From: Zychaea mexicana
Lineage: Eukaryota > Mucoromycota > Mucoromycetes > Mucorales > Lichtheimiaceae
Direction: 5' to 3'
Length of the DNA: 64,000 nucleotides
NCBI RefSeq assembly: GCF_025766255.1
Contig: NW_026516815.1
Location: forward strand, 1 to 64,000
A model generated the notes under the pieces. It saw nothing but the letters and a program-made list of their open reading frames with translations. It did not search any database and had not been told where the DNA came from. This document shows, piece after piece, positions 1 through 10,513 of the stretch; position 1 is the first letter of the stretch, and each line of letters starts with the position of its first letter. The position numbers were made by a program, and so were the translations under genes.

Positions 1-47
1 CCAGCTTTTCCCCTTTCTATCCCCATTACCCGCGGTTGTCACCAACA

Positions 48-2633
48 ATGACAGTTGACACACAAGCTTCGTCGTCTGTAATGATAAAGTCAGACCTTGG
101 CCAGTTGCTCATGTGTGGCTTTGATGGTCTGGAGCCAACTCCAGGTATCGTTGACCTCATTGAAAACCACAATCTTGGCTCCATCATTTTATTTTCGCGC
201 AACATTGACACACCCGATCAACTGCGTCGACTGACTGCATCCCTACAGCAAATCGCACGACGAGCTGGTCACAAGAGACCCTTATTTATTGCTGTGGATC
301 AAGAGAACGGTGTTGTCCGCCGTTTGGGCAGCAAGAGTGGCACTTATTTACCAGGCAGTATGGCCCTTGGAGCACTTGGATCATCTACTGCTGCACGCGA
401 TGTGGCCATCTCTGTTTCAGAAGAGCTACTGTCACTCGGTATTAACTGGAATTTGGCCCCTGTTTTGGACGTTAACAATAACCCACTGAACCCAGTTATC
501 GGCGTGCGTTCGTTCGGCGAAAATCCGACAGAAGTCGGTCGGTTGGGCCTGGCTCAAGTCGAAGGCTACCATCGAGGTCATGTTGCCACGAGCGTCAAGC
601 ATTTTCCAGGTCACGGCGACACAGCCACGGACTCGCATATCGGTGTACCTGTAATCGACAAGTCATTGGAAGAACTAGAGCAAGTCGAACTAGTGCCATT
701 TCGTCAAACTATGCATGCTGGTCCGAGTGCTTTGACATACCCGTCGTCAATCATGATAGCACATATTGTGTTGCCACAGATCACAGAGAAACAAGTGGCA
801 AGCTTGTCACGTGCCGTTGTTACAGATTTGTTGCGTCGTCGCATGGGATACGAGGGAATTATTATTACGGATTGCCTTGAAATGGAGGCTGTCAAGGACA
901 CGGTGGGCACTCCCGAAGGAGCATTGGAAGCACTGCGTGCAGGAAATGATATGGCCATGATCTCGCACACGTTCGAGCTTCAGCGCAGAGCATTTGATCT
1001 GCTATATAACGCATACGACCAATGCCAACTGGATCTAGAGGCGCTGCAAAAGTCATGCAAGCGGGTGGAGCAGCTCAAGGACCGGTTTTTAACCTGGGAT
1101 ATTGCATTAGATAACATGCCGCCACTTACAAAACCTGTTCTGGAGCTGAGCGAGCGACTGTACAACAAAGTCCCTACTATTGTTCGTGACAACAAAAACA
1201 ATATACCTATCCAGCCAAAGAAGGGCACCTACATTCTTTTTCTTGCTGCACATGTCCCACAAACACTGGCCATCGATTCTGAAGTATGGCCGTTCGATTC
1301 ATTCCATCAATCACTGGTGAAACGACACAGCAACATCGACTACATTATATATACACCTGGTAGCGATATTGGCGAGCTGACTGAGTCGATCCGCAAGGCA
1401 GACTGGGTAATTATCGGTACTGCCAATGCTAACTTGCACACCTTTCAAGTCGACATGGTGAAGCATGTACACAAGGAGGCCAAGCGGTTGGTGGTTGCTG
1501 CTGTGATGAATCCATATGACTTGATGGCTTTCCCGGAAATTGATACCTATGTCGTTGCATACGAATACACACCTCCAGCGCACGAAGCCGCTATTAAGGT
1601 CATCTTTGGAGAAACTACTCCCAACAGCAAGTTACCTGTGACAATCCCTGATGTAACACTCAGCAAAAAGCAGTCAACCTGTATGATTGAGAAATACGAT
1701 CCCAAACTTCATCTGGATGGCGTGACGTCGTTATGGGATGAAGTGTTTGGTTTGAGATGGCCGCTTGCTATCGACAAGATGGAAAAAGCGTTGCGCACTG
1801 CCTTGAACGGCAACCATTGGATAGCCGCAAACAGCCAGACCGGCGCAATAATTGGTTTTGTTGCTACACAGACCAATTATGTGGACAAGAGAGGTGAGCT
1901 GATGCTGTTGATGACTAGTCCAAAGCACGAAGGACGTGGTATCGGTACACTTTTACACGATCATGCACTTGATGACTTGCGAAGTCGATCTTGCAACGCA
2001 TTTATGCTCGGATCCACCTATCCTCGCTTCTTCCCGGGTCTTCCTGAGGACAAAGAGCAACATCAAGGTTTCTTCGAGCGACGTGGATGGAAATTCCAAC
2101 TTAAGCAGGTGTGGGATCTCATGGGAAACCTGGGCCAACGTGATAGTAATGACGAGACGGTCGAGGATCGTATGCGCCGAGAAAACATCTGGTTTGGCAG
2201 AATCAAGCCAAGCCAATTGTGGGAATTGTATGCATTCCAGCAGCGTTACTTTTCACATTGGCTTGCGACCTATCAGCATCATGCTGAACTGGGAGATTTC
2301 CAGGATTTGCTGGTGGCTCGTCAGGACAATGCAAACGGAAAGCTCCTTGCCAGCCTGGTTTTGAATACTACACATACGACCCATCCAGACCGTGGTGATT
2401 TGATATGGACGGATGACACACTGTTTACCGAAGCAAGCGGTGGAATGGCATGTGTGGGTGTTGCCGAGGAAGAACGTGGTCGAGGTATTGGTTTGGGTAT
2501 TGTCGTCAAGGCCAACCAGATCCTGAAGCAGCGGGGAGTCCAAAAGTCATACGTGGATTGGGTCGAGCTCATTGACTTTTATCGCCGCACTGGGTATGAG
2601 AAATGGCGTGGCTACCGTACAGCTGCCTTGTGA
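48..2633 (+). CDS. GH3 beta-N-acetylglucosaminidase-like protein fused to two GNAT domains
   Basis: Single-exon gene of 861 residues. The N-terminal ~370 residues look like a glycoside hydrolase family 3 NagZ-type domain. The hallmark KHFPGHGDT begins near residue 184, with the conserved DSHIGVP just after it. The likely catalytic nucleophile is D275 in IITDCLEMEAV. The C-terminal part holds two acetyl-CoA-binding GNAT signatures, EGRGIGTLL near residue 629 and RGRGIGLGI near residue 811, so it appears to be a tandem GNAT module. From family knowledge, GH3 enzymes of this type release terminal GlcNAc from chitin or glycan fragments; acetyl transfer by the tail is inferred. No signal peptide is visible, so a cytosolic role is likely. 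The ATG at 48 was chosen as the first methionine. The frame is open to the window edge, so a longer N-terminus cannot be excluded. Confidence 0.88.
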   Translation: MTVDTQASSSVMIKSDLGQLLMCGFDGLEPTPGIVDLIENHNLGSIILFSRNIDTPDQLRRLTASLQQIARRAGHKRPLFIAVDQENGVVRRLGSKSGTYLPGSMALGALGSSTAARDVAISVSEELLSLGINWNLAPVLDVNNNPLNPVIGVRSFGENPTEVGRLGLAQVEGYHRGHVATSVKHFPGHGDTATDSHIGVPVIDKSLEELEQVELVPFRQTMHAGPSALTYPSSIMIAHIVLPQITEKQVASLSRAVVTDLLRRRMGYEGIIITDCLEMEAVKDTVGTPEGALEALRAGNDMAMISHTFELQRRAFDLLYNAYDQCQLDLEALQKSCKRVEQLKDRFLTWDIALDNMPPLTKPVLELSERLYNKVPTIVRDNKNNIPIQPKKGTYILFLAAHVPQTLAIDSEVWPFDSFHQSLVKRHSNIDYIIYTPGSDIGELTESIRKADWVIIGTANANLHTFQVDMVKHVHKEAKRLVVAAVMNPYDLMAFPEIDTYVVAYEYTPPAHEAAIKVIFGETTPNSKLPVTIPDVTLSKKQSTCMIEKYDPKLHLDGVTSLWDEVFGLRWPLAIDKMEKALRTALNGNHWIAANSQTGAIIGFVATQTNYVDKRGELMLLMTSPKHEGRGIGTLLHDHALDDLRSRSCNAFMLGSTYPRFFPGLPEDKEQHQGFFERRGWKFQLKQVWDLMGNLGQRDSNDETVEDRMRRENIWFGRIKPSQLWELYAFQQRYFSHWLATYQHHAELGDFQDLLVARQDNANGKLLASLVLNTTHTTHPDRGDLIWTDDTLFTEASGGMACVGVAEEERGRGIGLGIVVKANQILKQRGVQKSYVDWVELIDFYRRTGYEKWRGYRTAAL

Positions 2634-3900
2634 TCTGTAACGATGGAGAGATGTACCATTATACGTATGTCAATTCGACTTGTAAATTTTTGTATTGACA
2701 TGCGATGCTGAGGTCACACACAGCTATCTTCAATAAACTATTAAAGGCACTTTCAAGGTGCAAGTGCAAATAAAAAAGTAATGTGATTGGTCAGAATTTT
2801 CCTGTACAAAGAACCTGCATCTGCAGATAACTTTCGCAAGTGCAGGTCGGTAATATTCCTATCCAAAAATGGCAACACGTAACACAAGTACGTTGTACGA
2901 GTTCCCTAAACAGTTGACGTAAGCCATTACGACGATGAGGAACAGAACGCGTATCGAACATCATTTGTAAAGAAAACTATGTGGCGTGAGTTATTGACTG
3001 TGATTAGGAATCATCGAGTATACAGTACAACTATAATGACTCGATACTGTATCCTGTATGTAGTATCAAATGATAACTTCCATGTATAAGACGGTCAGAA
3101 ATAAATAGTATGGTTTACATATACCATCTTAATTTATATTATTATTATCATCAATCACATCATACATCTAGTACAAGTCTTATACTGGATCGAAATAAAA
3201 GTTACACTAGCAAACCTTGCAGTGAAAGACTAAAATATAACTTGCGGCACACTCAAAGTTGCAGATGTTTCATGAAGTTTTATTGGTCAAAAAAAATTCT
3301 TGCACTTGCACTCGCGAAAAAACCTGCAAATAAGTTTAAAAGTGCCTTAAGTATACAGCCCATATAGCACATATGCTGATAATAATCAATAAGACGATTT
3401 CAAATTTCAAAACTTCGAAAAATTGCAGTTGCATAAGGAGTTCATCACGTTCTGAACCAATGGATTAATCAAATGTTTGACAGAAAGATGATGGAGCGTC
3501 TGTCTTCAAAGAAGAAGGTTTGCAGTCGAATCCAAGCTAGCCACAATCGTGCCGCAAAATTGCACTGTCCTGTTTTCTGCTGAGTCCACTAGATCGCCTA
3601 TCTAATTTCCCTCGCTCCGTTATTCTTCTATAGGCCACCAGCCAATTCTAGCTTAGCCGTCATTTCCGTTGTAATTTTACTGTATTTGGTATGCTCTCCT
3701 CTTGATAATCATAAACAACGAGTTGCAACCAGTCAGCAACCATGCCCTAAACGAATAAATAATGACTAGACAATAGGATGGAAGAAGCAGTAGTAGCAGA
3801 CAGTTGATTTTCCGATAGCAATTTTTCATCAGCATAGCCGCGAAACGCGGAATTGTACGAGCTCTATTTCTTTGCAAAGAAAACAATAACAACCGCGATA
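2634..3900. other. Intergenic region between the GH3-GNAT gene and ELP4
   Basis: AT-rich spacer of about 1.27 kb with no supported gene. A small possible ORF at 3110-3367 is Tyr/His/Ser-rich and looks random. Most of the interval is taken up by the candidate inverted-repeat element at 2741-3350. The remainder should hold the 3' end of the upstream gene and the ELP4 promoter. Confidence 0.6.
2741..3350. mobile_element. Candidate MITE with short terminal inverted repeats
   Basis: The left end at 2741 reads TTAAAGGCACTTTC. The reverse complement of the right end at 3350 reads TTAAGGCACTTTT. Inside both ends, GTGCAAGTGCAA occurs in inverted orientation (around 2759 and 3299), and both ends also carry an ATTGGTCA block. 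There is no coding capacity. A TTAA target duplication is possible, but the ends are imperfect and the exact limits are uncertain. It could be a non-autonomous DNA transposon or a decayed fold-back repeat. Confidence 0.45.
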
Positions 3901-5525
3901 ATGAGCTTTCGCAAACGTAATGCAGATCAACAACCCAAACTTCCTCCAGGCTCGCGACTCAGTGCTTACAATGGTCAACTTTTGATTTCCACCGGCGTCC
4001 CTTCACTCGACGACATTATAGGTGGCGGCTTGCCTGTCGGCACCGTGCTACTGATCAAAGAAGATCGTGCCACGACCTATGCACAGCTTTTGCTCAAGTA
4101 CTTTTTAGCCCAAGGCATGGCGTCCGGTCACCATTGCGCCTTGGCATCGCGTGACGAGGAGGCAGACGAGCTACTGCGCAATTTAATGTGGTTAGCAACT
4201 TCCGGTGCCAACGACGATGACGACGATCATGATGCAGCAGCAAAAAGTGCAGCGCGATCCAACGCCGAAGGAGATCGGTTGAAGATTGCTTGGCGTTATG
4301 CACACTTGAAAAAGTTTGAGACAGGTGTTCGACAAGGTAATTATTAGCCTAACCCAGGTGCTGGGTGGAAAGTGGAAGCTCTGTTTTTTCTATCTATCTC
4401 CAAATTGATATACATGCGTAATGCGTGCTTTGTTTTAAACTAAAACGAACCATATCATGAACACCGTTTAGCATCACCTTCGCCACAGCCACAAACTCAG
4501 TCGTCTACATCTGGTGGAGATGGCAAATCTTCGGCTAGTAACGGTGAGCCAAAGCCTTACTGCAGTCTTTTCGACCTCACAAAGAAAATTCCTGAATCAG
4601 TATTGGAAGAAACCAAACCAACTGTGCTGGATAATGCGGATGGTGAGGACGATTATGCAACCTTGTTGGAAAATATCCGCAAATTAATCTTGGAAAACAA
4701 CTTCAGGTAAGTAACTTGGTGCTTTTGCCTTGTGTGTGAGTGTTCAGTGGAAAGCTTATTTTTTCTCACCTGTATCATTATAGCTCGGCTATACCCGCAA
4801 AGCCTAATACTATGCGAAACGTACTACGAATTGGTATTCATTCCTTAGCATCACCAAGCTGGCAGAACAAATCTTCTTGTGTAAGTTGAAAAGGTATTCC
4901 GTCTCATAGCGCATCTTTTCTTCTCAAAGAAACATTGTATTCATACTTGAGGGCCATCGTTATGTGTATAGGACTTGTATAAATTCTTCCATGCGTTGCG
5001 TGGTTTGCTCCGATTCTCTTTTGGCGCTGCTGTAGTCACAATTCCGGCGTACTTGTATGATGAAGCGCCTAATTTTGTTAAGCGAATTGAACATATGGTT
5101 GATGCTGTAGTTGAAGTGGAATCTTTTGCAGGTAAACATATATTAGCCTTGGTGTTAGTAAGAGTGGATAACAAAGTACGTTATTGATTATGAGAAAATG
5201 ACACCATTTAGGTTCCATGGTACATAACGACGCTCCCTACACCCAAAACTATCATGGCTTCTTTTATGTACATAAGCTACCGGTACTCAACTCGCTATTG
5301 CCACCCAGTACCAAATTGTCTGTTTTGTCTGCAGGTGGAAGCAATGACCTTGCTTTCAAACTTCGTCGGAAGCGATTCGCTATTGAAACATTCCATCTAC
5401 CACCTGAAGGCGGCGTCAGCGAGCGACGAACGGAGCCACCGCCATCCAGCGAAACCAAGAAAAAACAACCCAAAAAGATTGGCTGTGGATCAACGCCAGG
5501 AAAGACGGATCCATTAGAATTCTGA
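3901..5525 (+). CDS. ELP4: Elongator complex protein 4
   Basis: Five exons: 3901-4336, 4472-4706, 4784-4880, 4972-5131, 5212-5525. They sum to 413 residues with all phases consistent. Diagnostic PAXNEB-family segments are present: GVPSLDDIIGGGLPVGT near the start, YCSLFDLTKKIPES in exon 2, LRIGIHSLASPSWQ in exon 3, and FHLPPEGGVSERRTEPP near the C-terminus. Elp4 pairs with Elp5 and Elp6 in the RecA-like hexameric subcomplex of Elongator, which is needed for wobble-uridine modification of tRNA (family knowledge). An acidic Asp/His stretch in exon 1 and a Ser/Thr/Gln-rich stretch in exon 2 are linkers inside the RecA-like fold. All introns are short and GT-AG. Confidence 0.93.
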
Positions 5526-6277
5526 GTATATGAATAGAACCCATGCTTGTCATGAAAGACGGAAGTATGTATATTTTGTTTATGGTGAAAAGGAAGGATA
5601 TTATCTATTGTACATTAATTTTAAAATAAGAAAGTAATCCGTTTAAAAGGGGCAGACTTGATACGTATATACTTGTGACATTTCTCGTGCTAGTTCTCAC
5701 TGCATTGTATCCTGAGCCTATTTATCTGCTTCAATCTCTCAATTAAACTGACGCATCGCTCAAAAAGTTCAGTTACATATACATTACATATAAACATGCC
5801 ATAAGATACTGACCCTGCTTCTAAAATCATACCTTGCAGTATGGCGCTTCGCCAGATCATACGCACAGCAAGCTGTGGGCTTGACCAATAATGAGTGTGG
5901 CGTGGATTCATATGACCAATGCATATAGATACACAGTAGTCCCCCCTTAATTTCCACATACGTTATGTAACTTTCAACACTCAATGATCTCTGGATAAAA
6001 TAACATATAAATCTTAACATCCCCGTTTATTTCACTTTCAATGTATCATCGAGGGTCGAAGCCTTATCGGATTATAGGAAGAAGTGATCCACCAATATGC
6101 TTTAAAGGAAAATATGTATTCACATTATGATATTTATTTCAACTAGATTTAAATAACAATGAATATGGTATTATAGAGATTAAACCTTAATAAACCTATC
6201 TAAAGAGCTTTATCTAGCGAACAGTTTTTCTTCAAACTTATCGCATCACTGTCATAATTTAGAGGGGAGACAGGGTA
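5526..6277. other. Intergenic region between ELP4 and the pogo/Tigger element
   Basis: AT-rich spacer without a supported gene. Short frames on the minus strand around 5690-6020 have no recognisable protein content. Confidence 0.6.
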
Positions 6278-6279
6278 TA

Positions 6280-6302
6280 CAGTGCCCGCTCGATAATTCG
6301 AT
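6280..6302 (+). repeat. Left terminal inverted repeat of the pogo/Tigger element
   Basis: Begins CAGTGCCCGCTCGATAATTC and pairs without mismatch with the reverse complement of 8596-8618. An inverted copy of the inner motif follows at about 6322-6350. Confidence 0.9.
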
Positions 6303-6498
6303 CACTTTGGTCACAGCTGTAAGTGATCGAATTATCGAAATATCGAGTTATGGAATTGGGACTCCGTTAAGAAAAGGAAGGTTCAAGAAGAAAGTATAGG
6401 CACCCTGTCATCTTGTGTTACATGTAGTAATAAAGTAGCTGATGTCATGTGTCAGCAAAAAACATTGTCTTCTTTACCTTATCTTTTTACTTCAATAT

Positions 6499-8350
6499 TA
6501 TGGGCAACAACTCACTTACAAACCGCCAAAAATTTGCTATGTGCACATACAAACAACAGAATCCTAAAGTCGGTCAACGTGCTTTAGCACAATGGGCTAA
6601 GGATGAGTTCAAACTTGAGAAACCACCTGTCCAATCGACACTCTCGCTTATTCTTAGAGAAAAAGAAAAGTATCTCGCTATGATATGTCGGAAACCGAGC
6701 TTAATATGAAAAGAAAACGCGTACCAGCATTGCCAGAAGTCGAAAATGTTCTTGCGGAACACGTCATGGATATGGCATCTGTTGGGCAACCAGTCAACAG
6801 GGAAAGCATCATTCTCCAAGCAAAAATTCAAGCAAGACGCCTCAACATTGTTGTTCCTGAAGGATTTCAGTATTCTGACGGCTGGGTCACCAAATTCATG
6901 AAACGTCACAGATTAAAATCACACGGTATCCATGGTGAGGTTGGCTCCGTTGACATCGACGATGAAAAGATCCAAAAGCAGCTCGAAGAAGTCAAGGCCA
7001 TAATAGCCGAGTTTCCACCTGAATGCATCTATAACATTGATGAAACGGGACTTTTTTACAAGCAAGTGCCACGTCGAACGATTTCGAACAAACCTATTGC
7101 CGGACGAAAAGTCGATAAAAGTCGTGTAACTGTTGTCCTTGTCACCAATGCAACTGGCTCGCATAAACTTGGCCCCTACTTCATTGGACGCTTTGCTGGA
7201 GGAAAAGATTTTGGATCAAAGCTGAGTAAGTTAAAGTTAGTAAAACATGAAAAAGAACGACAGCTGATTCAATACACCATAATAGTCAAGGACTGTTACA
7301 AGTATTACAACAATACGAAAGCGTGGATGACAAAGTCGATTTTTAGAGAGATCTTGCGCAAGCTGGATTCGGCAGTGTTTCATGCACATAAAGGCAAAAA
7401 AGCTCTCTTATTGATGGATAATGCACCTTCGCATAAAAACTTGGATATTCAGTTAAAAAATATCGAGTTGTGCATGCTTCCTCCGAATACCACATCCCAC
7501 TACCAACCGCTTGATGCAGGAATCATTGCTTCGTTCAAAAAAAAATATAGGTACATTGTAAACAACAGGAGGTTTAAGCAGACAAAGTGATTTATTTGGA
7601 TGTTAAGAAAGCAGAACTTGTTGGGCCAAATCTATTTTAGGAGCATCTTATTTCGCAGAGCAACAATTCGCTACAACAACAACGAGCTTCACGATCTTTA
7701 CAACAATAAGTTCAAACAAGCCTTGGACTGGTCTATTATGGCCTGGGACCGTGTCTCGTCCGAAACAATTTCAAATTGTTTTCGACATACTGGCCTTATA
7801 TCAGTGGAAACCCTTACAGAAGTAATTGAATCCGAAGAAGCTTTTTGCAGGAGGAGGAGTAACTGACCGTCGAACTTGACTCGTACCTAAGATCTGTCAG
7901 CAATGATCAAGATGATACGAACACAGTTTTCGTAATTCCAGATGACGAAGACGACGGGATCCATGAGATGTTGACGCTGGAAGAACGAATGGATCGTTTG
8001 GTGAATCAGAACGTTGAAGATGAAGGTACAGTACTACTTATCAATCTTTTAGTAGGGACATCTTCATACAAAGTAAGTGCATTGATGGATAAAATCCCCT
8101 CGTCTTTATAATAGGCGAGGAGGGAGAGACCGAAGAACAAAATGAAGAAGAAGATGATGCCGATGCGAATATTAGGGCAATTAAAGAAAAAAAGCGCCTC
8201 TACCAAAGTTTTATAGATAAACTTGACATCACACACAAATTGGATATGGACATCTTGTATCTGGTAAAAAAAAGAGTTAGACTTTTGGAGTCAGAGGAGC
8301 GGCAATCAGTGAAGCTGTCGCAATCCCACCTCATAGACTTTCTAAATTAA
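6499..8350 (+). pseudogene. Tigger/CENP-B-like transposase, disrupted
   Basis: From ATG 6499 a CENP-B-type N-terminal helix-turn-helix is readable (NRQKFAMCTYKQQ). The frame then shifts near 6680. The following frame carries a second Tc5-like DNA-binding domain and the DDE_1 core. The acidic catalytic triad appears present: Asp in NIDETG (7039-7041), Asp in MDNAPSH (7417-7419), Asp in LDAGII (7513-7515). A TGA at 7588-7590 interrupts the frame. The C-terminal region (AWDRVSSETISNCFRHTG) follows in the same frame, then a further frame change and a TAA at 7860-7862. An acidic tail with a plausible intron at about 8023-8114 ends at 8350. With two frame changes and two stops this is read as a pseudogene. 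A programmed frameshift at the first break is possible but less likely. Confidence 0.85.
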
Positions 8351-8595
8351 GTGAATAAATATATACTACGAATTTTTATTGGGAATACATGTTAACTCTG
8401 GACTCTGATGTATGATCCGACACTGATCGCTGGGTTCGATTCCGCGTCACTGAGCATTTCTATTGGTTTCTACTTGTCGATATGTCACAGCCAAGTGATC
8501 GATGATCGAATTATCGATTTGTCGATATTTTACTGCTTACCAGCCTGGTCATTTGAAAAAGTGATCGAATTATCGAAAAAATCGAGTTATCGAGT

Positions 8596-8618
8596 ATCGA
8601 ATTATCGAGCGGGCACTG
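8596..8618 (-). repeat. Right terminal inverted repeat of the pogo/Tigger element
   Basis: Reverse complement of the left end. It is preceded by two more GATCGAATTATCGA-type motifs at about 8504 and 8563, giving the right end a denser repeat array than the left. Confidence 0.9.
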
Positions 8619-8795
8619 TAATTTCTTCATACTGTATCCATCAGAGGCCAAGAAATCTTAAGCAGCGTCAACATGATAAATTTTTTCTCTGACCTTCAAT
8701 GGTACTGCTATGCAGCAAGCAATCGCTGTTTCACTGGATGCTTCTTGGTATTCCATTGTCTCTTCTTTTGGTGTAGTTTTATCCATTATGTATGT

Positions 8796-8980
8796 ATGTG
8801 GAAAAAAAGGTCGATCCAGCTAGAAAATGCATTGGATAACAGGCTATGCAAACTTATATCATCTATCATGAGAGTCAAGTGGTATACTGTAGAATATATG
8901 AAAAAAGGTCAATCTAGTCAGAAAATATATTGAATAATAGGCTATGTAAATTACTGGATCCATCTAATGACATCTTCAGG
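8796..8980. repeat. Diverged tandem duplication, unit about 98 bp
   Basis: The block starting near 8800 (GAAAAAAAGGTCGATCCAGC) recurs near 8899 (GAAAAAAGGTCAATCTAGTC). In both copies an A-rich stretch, a GGCTATG block and a CATCTA block follow in the same order. Non-coding. Confidence 0.6.
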
Positions 8981-9091
8981 AGCATTGGTAAGTCGTGTAA
9001 GTTCAAGGTGTGTGTCAGGATAAAGAAACGTCCATGCATAGGAGTTTGTCCTAGCATCCGTTAACTTTCACAATCCGTTATTATCACAAAA

Positions 9092-9132
9092 GAAATTGGG
9101 AATTTCAAGTTTGAAATTAACGGGGGACCACT
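9092..9132. repeat. Solo terminal fragment related to the MITE at 9924-10102
   Basis: The reverse complement from 9132 begins CAGTGGTCCCCCGTTAATTT, closely resembling the right end of the complete MITE. No matching opposite end was found within about 500 bp, so it is called a truncated or solo end. Confidence 0.5.
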
Positions 9133-9923
9133 GCATATCACATAACAAAACCCGTTACTACATACAATCATTTCAATCACTTTGACTAACCAAAGGTAAC
9201 TCAGGCAAGAGAAGATTCTTATATCGTGAAATGTCCTTTTCAAAACAGCTAAAACTTGTTTCACGAACTACCATATATATATAACCAAAATAGCTTATGT
9301 ATATGAACTGTTCACGACATTATTACTATGTAGATACATTTTTTGCTCTTTAAAGGTAGCAATACAAAAGAAAAGAAAAAAGTACCAAGCTGCAGCTAGC
9401 GTTCAACAAGAGCTATGTTCGCCGGCGGATGGGTTGGGAAAATGCATATTGTGATTGGATTGGGTTGCGAATGACCTATTGAGCACAGCCAAGGAAGAAC
9501 TGCTACTGTACCATAAATACTACCCAAACTGATCTACTTAGACATAAGCATGTGCGATTATCATTCAAATACCTTGAGAATCTGTCAAGTACAGTAAAAC
9601 ACTTTTCAATCTGACAGCAATATGTCAAGTTTGGCCAAAGTTCCGCCTAATCCGTCATGTCAAAACACGCTTATCTAGTACATTATTTAGTATTCACAGT
9701 CGTACAGTATATATCTTTGAGCTCATTGATATCGTTAAAATGACATGCATGTTCCCGTAGCGGATATCTCTTTTTTTTTCTATTTGATCCTATAATATAC
9801 AGAGTGTTATTAGCCGATCGTTTCCTGTGGTTTAGTTGAAGATCCCAACATTTATTTGAGTGATTGTGCTATATAGAGTACCTGAAATGCACCTTAAAGG
9901 GTAAACGACTTGGCAACTGCCTA

Positions 9924-10102
9924 CAGCGGTTCCCCGTTTAATTTCACTCTCAATAAGATAAACCCTCAGTTATTTCAACTTTTTTCTATATCCCCTTTAA
10001 GCATAAAACACTGCTTGAGTCACCCTCGTTTCGTGTCAACCCTCAGTAGTTTCCACATCATAAAGACCCCCTTCGAGTTCGAAATTAAGTGGGGAACCAC
10101 TG
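9924..10102. mobile_element. 179-bp pogo-like MITE
   Basis: The left end reads CAGCGGTTCCCCGTTTAATT. The reverse complement of the right end reads CAGTGGTTCCCCACTTAATT. The element is flanked by TA at 9922-9923 and 10103-10104. It has no coding capacity. The CAG start and TA duplication match the pogo/Tigger group, so it was probably moved by such a transposase. Confidence 0.75.
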
Positions 10103-10238
10103 TAAATCTTTTAAAGAGAGAACGGAACAAAGTAGCTGAAGCAGGAAGCGAACTTTAATAAAAAAAAGCTTGACCAATGTCGTGATAGGCAAGCGCTCTG
10201 AAACAAGATCTCATTACGCGTTCCTTGCAGTGAAAGCC

Positions 10239-10513
10239 CATGCCCCCCATTCTGCCCACAGCTTACAGAATAAAAAACCATGCCCCGCCTACAGCCTAGA
10301 GAATAGAAAACCATGCCCCTTTCACAGCCTATAGAATAAAAAACCATGCCCCTCTCACAGCCTGCAAAATAAAAACCATGCCCCACCTACAGCCTATAGA
10401 ATAAAAAACATGCCCCGTCTACAGCTTATATCATAGAATGAAAAACATGCCCCGTCTACAGCCTATAGAATGAAAAACATGCCCCACCTACAGCCTACAA
10501 AATGAAAAACATG
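10239..10513. repeat. Minisatellite, about nine copies of a 32-33 bp unit
   Basis: CATGCCCC-type unit starts occur at 10239, 10279, 10312, 10345, 10377, 10409, 10446 and 10478, with a degenerate start at 10510. The spacings are mostly 32-33 bp, with one of 40 and one of 37. The consensus carries CATGCCCC, then CTACAGCCTATAGAAT, then an A-run. The units are contiguous, with no repeat-spacer alternation, so it is not a CRISPR array. Confidence 0.9.

Larger units (their letters stand above)
6280..8618 (+). mobile_element. Pogo/Tigger-type DNA transposon (Tc1/mariner superfamily), degenerate
   Basis: A 2339-bp element flanked by TA at 6278-6279 and 8619-8620. Its terminal inverted repeats match perfectly over at least 20 nt, both starting CAGTGCCCGCTCGATAATTC. 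The CAG start, the TA duplication and the DDE_1 transposase inside are the pogo/Tigger pattern. Extra copies of a GATCGAATTATCGA motif lie just inside both ends. The transposase is broken, so the element is probably immobile alone. The intact ends could still be recognised by a related active transposase. Confidence 0.9.

Noticed and set aside
8425..8460. tRNA-like B box (GGTTCGATTCC)
   Set aside because: No A box, cloverleaf or acceptor pairing could be found; it lies inside the transposon end region.
9586..9640. Another pogo-like terminal repeat (TACAGTAAAACACTTTTC)
   Set aside because: It resembles a terminus, but no inverted partner was found nearby.
10239..10513. CRISPR-like array
   Set aside because: The repeats are contiguous diverged units without unique spacers, in a eukaryotic genome; it is a minisatellite.
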